A DNA stretch of 5,650 nt, taken from contig CAZDQL010000178.1 of the NCBI GenBank assembly GCA_964507325.1, positions 1 through 5,650 of the forward strand. The letters are read 5' to 3'. The translations under genes were made by a program, and so were the position numbers. Source of the stretch: CAZDQL01 sp964507325. GTDB taxonomy: Bacteria; Planctomycetota; UBA1135; GCA-002686595. Below the pieces are notes generated by a model that worked only from the letters and a program-made list of their open reading frames with translations, had not been told where the DNA came from and made no database searches. Positions 1 to 5,650 of the stretch are shown one piece after another. The first letter of the stretch is position 1. Each line of letters starts with the position of its first letter.

Positions 1-1
1 G

Positions 2-1828
2 CCCGACGGCGCCGTCCGGGGGAGGGGGGACTCCCCCATCCTCACGCTCGACGGCACCGTGGTCGGCACCCCCTCGTACATGCCGCCCGAGCAGGCCCTC
101 GGCCGCGTGGACGAGATCGACGAGCGCTCCGACGTCTACTCGCTGGGCGCGATGCTCTACACCCTGCTGGCGGGACGCCCGCCCCATGTCCCGGCCGGCA
201 GCTCGCCTCATCCCCGCGCCATCCTGGTGGCGGCCGCCTCGCGAGCACCCGAGCCGATTCCCAAGGTCGACCCGCAGGCCCCCCCCGAGCTCGTCTCGGT
301 GTGCGAGAAGGCCATGGCCCGCACGCCGGCGAGGCGCTACGCCGGACCCAGGGAGCTCGCCTCGGATCTGCGGGCCTGGCTGGAGGGTAGGATCGTGCGA
401 GCCCACGAGGCGGGCGCGCTGGCCGCGCTGCGCAAGTGGATGGGACGCAATCGGCGGCTGCTCGCGGTCATCGCCGCGGCTCTCCTGTTCCTGCTCGCGG
501 GTGGGGCCATGGCCGCTTACTGGCAGTTCTCGAGGCAGCTCGAGCTCCTGCGGCTGGCCGAGGTCGGGGAGCTGGCCGAGCTCGAGAGGAGGGCCAAGGA
601 GGAGCTGTGGCCCGCCCGGCCCGATCGGATCGAGGAAATCGAGGCGTGGATCGACCGAGCGCGGGCATTGGAGACCAGGCTGGGACGGTGGCGAGATCGC
701 CTCAAAGGGCTGAAGCGCGCCCTCCGTCGTGCTGGCGGAGGGGAGTCCACTGATCTGCTGGAGCGGCGCGTCGAAGACTACGTGGATTTCGTGACTGCCC
801 TGGAGAAGCCCGGCACACCTTGGACGGGCAGCATCGCGCGGGTCGAGAGGCGGCTGCTCTTCGCGAGAGAGCTCATCGCGCCCGACATCGCGGACTACGA
901 CCGGCTCTGGTCCGAGACCATCGAGGCGATTCGAGGCGATCCGGCATACGGGCTGCCCGACTTCGCGGAGCAGAAGGGGCTGGTCCCCCTCGGCCGGGAT
1001 CCCGTCTCGGGCCTGTGGGAGTTCGCCCACCTGGAGACCGGCGAGGTGCCTATTCGCCGCGAGGATGGCCGGGAGGATGGCCGGCTGGAGCTCACCGGAA
1101 AATGCGGCCTCGTGCTGGTGCTGATCCCCGGTGGGACCTTCCTCATGGGCGCCGAGCGCGATCCCGGTGGGAGCGCGGTGCCGGATCCGTGGGCGTGCTG
1201 CGACGAGGGGCCCGTGCACGAAGTCCGCCTGGACCCCTTCTTCATCTCGAAGTACGAGATGACGCGCACGCAGTGGATGGAGGCCGCCCGCGACACGCCC
1301 CACGAGGGAAAGCCCACGGGTGGCGCGGAGCTCGCGCGCCGGGCTCCCCTCCTCCCCATCGCCGCCGTGAACCAGGACAAGTGTGCCGTCGTGCTGCGAT
1401 GCCGCGGCCTGGTCCTGCCCACCGAGGTCCGCTGGGAGTACGCCGCGCGCGCGGGCACTAGGACGCCCTGGTGGACCGGAAGCGATCCGGCCGGCCTGGC
1501 CGGCGCGGCCCGGGTGGGACGCGACACCGAGGAGGGCCCCCTCGAGATCGGTGGGCGCGCAGCCAACGCCTTCGGGCTGCACGACGTGCACGGCAACGTC
1601 GCCGAGTGGTGCCAGGAGGCCTACGAGACCTACCACGCTCCCTGGCTGCCCGGAGATGGCCAGCGCTGCGCCAGGGGACCCTGCTCGATCGTGCGGGGCG
1701 GCGGCTTCGACCAGCCCCCCGAGCGGGCGCGCTCGGCCTGCCGCGCGGATCCCGGCCAGCGGGGCCCACACGTCGGGGTGCGGCCGGCGCGGGAGGTCCA
1801 GCGGGTGGGTGGGGAGCCCGCCAGGTAG
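2..1828 (+). CDS. Ser/Thr protein kinase fused to a membrane helix and an FGE/SUMF1-like domain (5' partial)
   Basis: The reading frame is open from base 2, so the true start lies upstream; the first in-frame GTG (59) falls inside the kinase domain and is not a start. The visible fragment is 608 residues. Residues 1-125 are the kinase C-lobe: GTPSYMPPEQ (22-31) is the activation-segment end and APE-equivalent motif, and DVYSLG (44-49) is subdomain IX. The DFG, HRD and ATP-binding motifs lie before the window. One hydrophobic helix (about 153-174) follows, then a charged, probably coiled-coil stretch (about 177-241). An FGE-sulfatase-type domain spans about 369-597, with LIPGGTFLMGAE, LPTEVRWEYAARAG (472-485), GLHDVHGNVAEW (525-536), VRGGGF (564-569) and GVRPAR. 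The kinase is inferred to be cytoplasmic and the FGE-like domain to lie across the membrane. Kinases of this class phosphorylate Ser/Thr on unknown substrates. The Cys pair that binds copper in true FGEs is not seen, so formylglycine synthesis is doubtful. The kinase and FGE-like assignments are strong; the biological role is unknown. Confidence -1.
   Translation, partial: PDGAVRGRGDSPILTLDGTVVGTPSYMPPEQALGRVDEIDERSDVYSLGAMLYTLLAGRPPHVPAGSSPHPRAILVAAASRAPEPIPKVDPQAPPELVSVCEKAMARTPARRYAGPRELASDLRAWLEGRIVRAHEAGALAALRKWMGRNRRLLAVIAAALLFLLAGGAMAAYWQFSRQLELLRLAEVGELAELERRAKEELWPARPDRIEEIEAWIDRARALETRLGRWRDRLKGLKRALRRAGGGESTDLLERRVEDYVDFVTALEKPGTPWTGSIARVERRLLFARELIAPDIADYDRLWSETIEAIRGDPAYGLPDFAEQKGLVPLGRDPVSGLWEFAHLETGEVPIRREDGREDGRLELTGKCGLVLVLIPGGTFLMGAERDPGGSAVPDPWACCDEGPVHEVRLDPFFISKYEMTRTQWMEAARDTPHEGKPTGGAELARRAPLLPIAAVNQDKCAVVLRCRGLVLPTEVRWEYAARAGTRTPWWTGSDPAGLAGAARVGRDTEEGPLEIGGRAANAFGLHDVHGNVAEWCQEAYETYHAPWLPGDGQRCARGPCSIVRGGGFDQPPERARSACRADPGQRGPHVGVRPAREVQRVGGEPAR
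1061..1084 (+). repeat. Perfect 12-bp tandem duplication inside the kinase gene
   Basis: GAGGATGGCCGG occurs twice back to back. Because it is 12 bp long, the frame is kept and the product gains a repeated Glu-Asp-Gly-Arg, just before the FGE-like domain. It looks like a small replication-slippage duplication in a linker that tolerates length change. Confidence -1.
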
Positions 1829-1905
1829 GCCGCTTGCGATTCGCAGAAAACCCCCGGCTTCCCCGTCACGATGGCAACGGCTCCCGGATCAGCCCTGTAG
1901 GGAGG

Positions 1906-1923
1906 GGGATCTCTCCCGATCCC
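1906..1923 (+). other. Small inverted repeat in the leader of the FG-GAP gene
   Basis: GGGATC (1906-1911) and GATCCC (1918-1923) form a perfect 6-bp stem with a 6-nt loop. An overlapping alternative pairs GGGAG with CTCCC. It sits in the 141-bp gap between the kinase gene and the FG-GAP gene, and no T-run follows. It could be a weak terminator, a leader structure or chance in GC-rich DNA. No convincing -35/-10 pair was found in this gap, so a separate promoter for the downstream gene is neither supported nor excluded. Confidence -1.
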
Positions 1924-1960
1924 TTGGCTCGGGACGCACAGCCGTTCCCAGAAACGAAGC

Positions 1961-1967
1961 GGAGAAG
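1961..1967 (+). promoter_or_regulatory. Ribosome binding site of the FG-GAP gene
   Basis: GGAGAAG lies just before the ATG at 1970, with 5 nt between GGAG and the start codon. It supports this start, which also places the signal peptide at the very N-terminus. Confidence -1.
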
Positions 1968-1969
1968 CC

Positions 1970-3652
1970 ATGCGATACTGGATCGTCTTGTTGACCTGTA
2001 CCGTCGGCCTGGTCGGGCCTGCGAGCTCCCAGACCACCTACGCGACCCTGAATGGACCCGCATCCACGGCCCGCTACGGCAGCTCGGTCGCGGACGTCGG
2101 GGACCTGAACGGCGACGGCTACAGCGAGTTCGTGGTCGGGTCCCAGCTATCCCCAGGGGCCGCCTACCTCTACGACGGACTGTCCCTGGATCAGCTGATG
2201 ATCTGGCCGGGCGGCAGCAGCGACTACCAGGGCCTCGACGTCGCCAGCGCCGGCGACTGGAACAACGATGGAACCTGGGACGTCGCCGTGGGGGCGCCCA
2301 TGTGGCAATCGAGCGACGGCCGTGCACGGATCTTCTCGGGTGCGCCGCCCTACGAACTTCTCCACACCTCGAACGGCTCAGTCGGCACGGGGGAGAGGTT
2401 CGGTTGGAGCCTCCAGGGCGACGTGGACGTGGACCGCGACGGTTGGCCCGATCTCATCGTGGGTGCGCCCAGGGGCACGAATCCACTCAACGCCATGGGC
2501 TCCGGACGCGTCCAGGTGATCAGCGGCCAGACGCAAGCCACGCTGGTCGTGCTCCCCGCGATGATGGCGGGCTGGCCGGCGGATTCGCAGTTCGGCTACG
2601 ACGTGGATGGCATCAATGACCTCGATGCCGACGGCTACGAGGAGTTCATCGTCGGCGCACCCGGCAAGTCCACCATGTATGGCAGGGCCGAGGTCTACCT
2701 GGGCGGAGCCTCGGTCTCGTCCAACCCCCACTTCAGCCTCGTCGGCCCTCAGGCTGGGGACGCCTTCGGTCAGTGCGTAGCGGGCCTGCCCGATCTCGAC
2801 GGCGACTCCATCCCGGACTTCGCGGTCGGCATGCCCCTGCACAATTCGGCAGGCGGGACCAATGCGGGGGCCGTGACCGTGTACTCCGGGGCCAACGCCA
2901 CGCCCCTGGTGACGCTCTATGGATCCGCATCGAATGGCTGCTTCGGCACCAGCATCGCGCCAATCGGCGATTTCAACAATGATGGATGCGAGGACATCGC
3001 CATTGGAGAGCCCTCGCCCACCTACGCGCAGATCGGGCTCGTCCACGTGATCGACGGCTGCACCTTCAACACGATCTGGACGTTTCAGGGAGGGTCGGCG
3101 AACGACAACTTCGGCCACGCCGTGGGGGGCGTTGCCGACGTCACCGGGGACGGAGAGCATGATCTCCTCATCGGCGCTCACTCCGAAGGCGCCCCGGCCC
3201 GCGGTCGAGTCTACATCATGACCTGGCATTGCCTGCCGGATCCGGTGAACTACTGCGTGGGCATGCCCAACTCCACCGGTCAAGGTGCCATCATCTCGTG
3301 GAGTGGGTCGACGAGGATAAGCAATGCGAACTTCACCCTCCACGCTGAGAAGCTCCCCTACCCCAGCATCGGCATGTTCTTCTACGGCTTCGGCAGAACA
3401 GAGCTCACCTTCGGGAATGGGAAGCTCTGCGTCCAGACGCCGATTCAGCGGCTCCAGCCGCCCATTCCCGTCACTGCGGGGGGAACTGCCCAATACCTGG
3501 TGAACTTCAATGCTCCGCCGGCGGGCGGTGGTGGCTCGGGGCAGATCACACCCGGCGTTCCGGTCGACTTCCAGTTCTGGTATCGGGATAAGCTCGCCGG
3601 GGGGGCCGGATTCAACACGACCGACGCACTGGAGGTCATCTTCTGCGAGTAG
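1970..3652 (+). CDS. Secreted FG-GAP repeat beta-propeller protein with C-terminal Cys-bounded domain
   Basis: The 560-residue product starts with a short signal peptide: hydrophobic residues 5-17, with probable cleavage after ASS at 18-20. Seven FG-GAP repeats follow, each with a calcium-type loop of the form DxD/NxDG and an acidic residue, ending in a VGAP-like strand. One loop (residue 390 onward) has Thr at the second ligand position, and the fifth (275 onward) reads DGDS in place of DG. The loops begin near residues 45, 96, 153, 217, 275, 334 and 390, so spacing is regular (51-64) and seven blades fit an integrin-alpha-like propeller. Residues 421-560 form a second domain starting at a CLPDPVNYC segment and ending in DALEVIFC, with FQFWYRD near 534-540. 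FG-GAP propellers generally serve in extracellular binding or adhesion; no enzyme motif is visible, and the ligand is unknown. It lies 141 bp after the kinase gene on the same strand, so co-transcription is possible but unproven. Confidence -1.
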   Translation: MRYWIVLLTCTVGLVGPASSQTTYATLNGPASTARYGSSVADVGDLNGDGYSEFVVGSQLSPGAAYLYDGLSLDQLMIWPGGSSDYQGLDVASAGDWNNDGTWDVAVGAPMWQSSDGRARIFSGAPPYELLHTSNGSVGTGERFGWSLQGDVDVDRDGWPDLIVGAPRGTNPLNAMGSGRVQVISGQTQATLVVLPAMMAGWPADSQFGYDVDGINDLDADGYEEFIVGAPGKSTMYGRAEVYLGGASVSSNPHFSLVGPQAGDAFGQCVAGLPDLDGDSIPDFAVGMPLHNSAGGTNAGAVTVYSGANATPLVTLYGSASNGCFGTSIAPIGDFNNDGCEDIAIGEPSPTYAQIGLVHVIDGCTFNTIWTFQGGSANDNFGHAVGGVADVTGDGEHDLLIGAHSEGAPARGRVYIMTWHCLPDPVNYCVGMPNSTGQGAIISWSGSTRISNANFTLHAEKLPYPSIGMFFYGFGRTELTFGNGKLCVQTPIQRLQPPIPVTAGGTAQYLVNFNAPPAGGGGSGQITPGVPVDFQFWYRDKLAGGAGFNTTDALEVIFCE

Positions 3653-3690
3653 CCACCCGCTCCTGCGACGGGGAGCTGAGGTGAGATCCC

Positions 3691-3736
3691 GGGGCCCCGA
3701 CGATGCGCCCATCGACCTGCGCATCACCGGGGCCCC
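3691..3736. terminator. Strong hairpin between convergent genes, possible bidirectional terminator
   Basis: GGGGCCCCG (3691-3699) pairs with CGGGGCCCC (3728-3736), and GATGCGC (3702-3708) pairs with GCGCATC (3719-3725). A 2x2 A/C internal mismatch (3700-3701 against 3726-3727) separates the two stems, and the loop is 10 nt. The hairpin begins 38 nt after the FG-GAP stop codon and about 100 nt after the chitinase stop codon. Such a position between convergent genes suggests transcript-end formation or protection on both strands. No T-run follows on either side, so it is not a textbook intrinsic terminator. The outer arm CCGGGGCCCC is also a direct repeat (3689-3698 and 3727-3736), since GGGGCCCC is its own complement. 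Confidence -1.
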
Positions 3737-3833
3737 CTATCGATCGTCTTCGTGGCCCAGGCATGATGCGGTCGCGACGGGCTCTCCGCCGAGCACCCGG
3801 GGTGTGGATGAGCGGCGGCGCGGGCTGGAAGCC

Positions 3834-5105
3834 TCAACGCAGATGCGCTTCGATCGTGTCGATCAGGGTCAGGTTGCGGTCGGCGCTGAACTCCCAGAAC
3901 ATGACGCCGCCCAGGCCCTTGCGGTTGACGTAGTCGACCTTCTCCAGCACCGACTGGGCGTCCTCGTAGCTGATGAAGTGGCCGCCCTCGATCCCGGCGC
4001 CGTAGAGGTAGGGGACCCGCGAGTGGGGGTCCCGGTGCTTGGTGTAGTTGCCCGACAGCTCGAACTGCTCGATCTCCCAGAACTCGTTGACGCCGGTGTT
4101 GCCCGTGCTCCAGTCGTCCCAGGTTCCACGCGGGACGTGGGTGGCGGGTTGGAAGAGGCCGCCTCCGGTCGGGGGCACTCCTCCCCAGGCCCGGCCGTAG
4201 AAGGGCAGGGACAGGACCAGCTTGCGGGGCGGGATGGGGGCCGCCGACCAGGCGGACATGGTCCAGTCGGTGTTGTACTTGAGGCGGACCTGAGGGTCGG
4301 GCGTGGGATCGGATGGGTTGGGGTACAGGGGAGAGTGGTGGTTGGTGAGCGAGAGATCCCAGGCCCCGTGGTAGTCGAAGGTCATGACGTTGATCCAGTC
4401 GAGGTGGCGCGAGATCTCGAGGAGCTCGTAGTTGACCATCTTGTCGTAGCCCGCGGCGGCGGCGATGGTCAGGAGGTACTCGCGGCCGTCGATCAGCTCG
4501 GCCGCGTCGAGTTGGGCGCGCAGCTCCGCCATCAGCAGCGAGTAGTTCTGCTTGTCCTCGGGGCGGTAGACGTTGCCGGGCAGGCCGCAGCAGACCGGGT
4601 ACTCCCAGTCGATGTCCACCCCGTCGAAGTGGTAGGTGCGGATGAACTCCACACAGGAGGCGGCGAACTTGGCCCGGGACTGGGGAGTCAGGGCCACGTC
4701 GGAGAAGCGCCCCGACCAGGTCCAGCCTCCCACCGAGATGAAGGTCCGCAGGTGTGGATACAGGCCCTTGAGGACGTTGTTGAGCTGGTTGTAGGTCCCC
4801 CGGAAGGGCTGGTTCCAGGTGTCGCCCGGGTAGTACTTGTCGATGGCCGCGTAGGGATCCCCGATCTCGATCTCGAGGTCGGAGCCGATGTTGGCGAAGG
4901 CGTAGTTGACGTGGGTGATCTTGTCGGCGGGGATGTCGAGGGGATGGAAGTCGCGGGCGTAGATCCCCCACTCGATGAAGTAGCCCACGATCCGCGTGGG
5001 GGGAGCCTCCTCCTCCCCGAGGGGCGAGCGGCTGCCCCCCCACTGTGCCGAGCCCTGCCCGGCGAGCGTCGGCGAGAGGAGCAGGAGCAGGAGCAGGGTG
5101 CGCAT
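3834..5105 (-). CDS. Secreted glycoside hydrolase family 18 protein, probable chitinase
   Basis: The 423-residue product starts at an ATG preceded by AGGAG seven nt away and opens with a clear signal peptide: MRT plus a run of Leu, with probable cleavage after GSA at 18-20. A longer open frame to 5291 exists but would bury this signal. The GH18 barrel covers about 38-423. SVGGW (124-128) is the SxGG strand, and FDGVDIDWE carries the DxxDxDxE catalytic signature (Asp161, Asp164, Asp166 and acid Glu168). MTFDYHGAW (241-249) matches the MxYD strand with Phe replacing Tyr. LPFYGRAW (300-307) opens a probable chitinase insertion domain of about 70 residues, and GLGGVMFWEFSAD (397-409) is the last barrel strand. 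GH18 chitinases retain configuration using the substrate acetamido group and cleave beta-1,4-GlcNAc chains. No carbohydrate-binding module or anchor is visible. Chitin is the likeliest substrate, but other GlcNAc polymers are possible. The protein is inferred to be exported through the inner membrane. Confidence -1.
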   Translation of the reverse strand: MRTLLLLLLLSPTLAGQGSAQWGGSRSPLGEEEAPPTRIVGYFIEWGIYARDFHPLDIPADKITHVNYAFANIGSDLEIEIGDPYAAIDKYYPGDTWNQPFRGTYNQLNNVLKGLYPHLRTFISVGGWTWSGRFSDVALTPQSRAKFAASCVEFIRTYHFDGVDIDWEYPVCCGLPGNVYRPEDKQNYSLLMAELRAQLDAAELIDGREYLLTIAAAAGYDKMVNYELLEISRHLDWINVMTFDYHGAWDLSLTNHHSPLYPNPSDPTPDPQVRLKYNTDWTMSAWSAAPIPPRKLVLSLPFYGRAWGGVPPTGGGLFQPATHVPRGTWDDWSTGNTGVNEFWEIEQFELSGNYTKHRDPHSRVPYLYGAGIEGGHFISYEDAQSVLEKVDYVNRKGLGGVMFWEFSADRNLTLIDTIEAHLR

Positions 5106-5112
5106 CGGGGGT

Positions 5113-5117
5113 CTCCT
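5113..5117 (-). promoter_or_regulatory. Ribosome binding site that sets the chitinase start
   Basis: Read on the minus strand this is AGGAG within ACGAGGAGACC, seven nt before the ATG at 5105-5103. It favours this start over upstream in-frame codons, which would add an Arg/Pro-rich, non-signal-like extension. Confidence -1.
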
Positions 5118-5148
5118 CGTTGGAGCGGGAGGGCGGGATCGCTGTGGG

Positions 5149-5177
5149 ACCCTAGCACGGGTGGAGGGGGGTAAGAA
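5149..5177 (-). promoter_or_regulatory. Candidate promoter of the chitinase gene
   Basis: On the minus strand, TTCTTA (5177-5172) and TAGGGT (5154-5149) are separated by 17 nt, with TG one base before the second hexamer as in extended -10 elements. Each hexamer matches only three of six positions of the sigma-70 consensus. The implied leader of roughly 35-40 nt would include the AGGAG site. Position and spacing support it more than the base matches do. Confidence -1.
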
Positions 5178-5397
5178 GGTCGCGTCGGAGCGCCGCGGAG
5201 GGGCTCTCGGCGGCGGAGAACGCGGCGAGGGGGCGAGGAGCGCCGCTGCTCCGCCCCGCCCCCAACCGTCCCGAGCCCCCCGCCCACCCATCGGGGGACG
5301 TACGGGGGCGCGCCCGGTTTCGGGTCGGGGCCGATTTCGGGCCGGCGGGGGAGGACGGCGCCGAGCGGACGCCGCGGGCCGCCTGGACGCCCCGATT

Positions 5398-5406
5398 TGC
5401 TAGATT
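5398..5406 (+). promoter_or_regulatory. Candidate extended -10 element of the last gene
   Basis: TGCTAGATT contains a TG and the hexamer TAGATT (four of six matches to TATAAT) in one of the few AT-containing spots of this gap. No -35-like hexamer is seen 16-18 nt upstream. A start of transcription about seven nt after the hexamer would fall near 5413, leaving almost no leader before the ATG at 5420. Confidence -1.
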
Positions 5407-5419
5407 CCCCGCCCGACCC

Positions 5420-5650
5420 ATGATCTCCCCCAAGAAGCGCATCCTCCACGGCGCATCCCTGCTCTTCCTGCTCTCCGGGGCGACGGCCCTGGCCTACGAG
5501 ATCATCTGGTTCAAGCGCCTCGGCCACGTCTGGGGCAGCTCCTCCCTGGCCATGGCCGCGGTGGTGGTCTCCTTCCTGCTGGGGCTGGGGCTCGGAGCGC
5601 AGCTCGCGGGCCGCCTCGCCGACCGGATGCGGCGGCCCATCCTGGGGTAC
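5420..5650 (+). CDS. MFS-like / fused spermidine synthase-type membrane protein (3' partial)
   Basis: Only the first 77 residues are inside the window, and the frame is open to the last base. Two hydrophobic helices are visible, about residues 8-28 and 44-62. The pattern LSGATALAYEIIWFKRLGHV, then a WGSS segment, a Gly/Leu-rich helix and GRLADRMRRP matches the N-terminus of large bacterial proteins that join MFS-like membrane segments to a spermidine synthase-like methyltransferase fold. The GRLADRxRRP motif is the usual first cytoplasmic loop of that group. The C-terminal synthase-like part, if present, lies outside the window, so aminopropyltransferase activity cannot be judged. No Shine-Dalgarno-like sequence precedes the ATG (the adjacent bases are C-rich), which fits a short or leaderless transcript. 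The start is supported by the conserved N-terminal pattern following directly. It is divergent from the chitinase gene. Confidence -1.
   Translation, partial: MISPKKRILHGASLLFLLSGATALAYEIIWFKRLGHVWGSSSLAMAAVVVSFLLGLGLGAQLAGRLADRMRRPILGY

Larger units (their letters stand above)
5106..5419. other. Divergent intergenic region (314 bp)
   Basis: This gap separates the divergently transcribed chitinase and membrane-protein genes. Besides the two candidate promoters and the ribosome binding site listed separately, it holds a G-rich tract (about 5293-5351), a perfect 10-bp palindrome GGGCGCGCCC (5306-5315), and a near repeat of GATTTCGGG (GGTTTCGGG at 5316-5324, GATTTCGGG at 5333-5341). Short open frames here have the Arg/Pro/Gly-rich composition of chance frames in GC-rich DNA, and I see no credible gene. 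Confidence -1.

Noticed and set aside
59..61. GTG as the start of the kinase gene
   Set aside because: The frame is open upstream and residues before it (LTLDGT) continue the kinase activation segment.
1988..1999. Lipobox (LLTC) in the FG-GAP protein N-terminus
   Set aside because: Cys10 would leave too short a hydrophobic segment, and the residues before it fit the lipobox poorly; a standard cleavage after residue 20 fits better.
1471..2619. 382-codon + strand frame bridging the kinase and FG-GAP genes
   Set aside because: It overlaps two well-supported genes in another frame and has an Arg/Gly/Pro-rich product with no motif or signal.
2378..3727. 449-codon open frame on the - strand across the FG-GAP gene
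   Set aside because: It is antisense to the clear FG-GAP repeats; its His/Arg/Val-rich composition mirrors the repeat codons.
3781..3798. GGGCTC/GAGCaCCC stem near the chitinase 3' end as a terminator
   Set aside because: It has six pairs with a bulge and no T-run; it is much weaker than the hairpin at 3691-3736.
3510..5174. 554-codon open frame on the + strand across the chitinase gene
   Set aside because: It is antisense to a gene with a full GH18 motif set. Its product is Val/Gly/Asp-rich with no domain pattern, as expected for an antisense shadow in GC-rich coding DNA.
5106..5291. N-terminal extension of the chitinase frame
   Set aside because: The added 62 residues are Arg/Pro-rich, would bury the signal peptide, and the internal ATG has a well-placed AGGAG.

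Overview
This GC-rich window has four genes and is best read as a piece of a Planctomycetota chromosome. The lineage call is inference. It rests on a Ser/Thr kinase fused through one membrane helix to a formylglycine-generating-enzyme-like (FGE/SUMF1) domain, on a secreted FG-GAP protein with a Cys-bounded C-terminal module that I recall from planctomycete secreted proteins, and on an MFS/spermidine-synthase-type membrane protein. No rRNA, tRNA, CRISPR array, insertion sequence or phage gene is visible.

Layout: (1) Positions 2-1828 (+) hold the 3' part of the kinase-TM-FGE-like gene; its kinase N-lobe and catalytic loop lie before the window. (2) A 141-bp gap is followed at 1970-3652 (+) by an exported protein with seven calcium-type FG-GAP repeats, probably a seven-bladed beta-propeller, and a separate C-terminal domain. 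(3) A 181-bp convergent gap carries a strong 46-nt hairpin. (4) Positions 3834-5105 (-) encode an exported family 18 glycoside hydrolase, most likely a chitinase. (5) A 314-bp divergent gap has candidate promoters for both flanking genes, and a G-rich tract. (6) From 5420 (+) to the window end runs the start of an MFS-like/fused spermidine synthase-type membrane protein.

The genes do not form an obvious single pathway. Two products are predicted to be exported and two are membrane proteins, so the common theme is the cell envelope and exterior: a membrane-bound signalling kinase, a surface or secreted propeller protein, a secreted polysaccharide hydrolase and a polytopic membrane protein. I see no clear new defence, mobile or biosynthetic system. 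The points most worth following up are the FGE-like domain without the catalytic cysteine pair, the C-terminal module of the FG-GAP protein, the convergent hairpin, and the near-leaderless start of the last gene.
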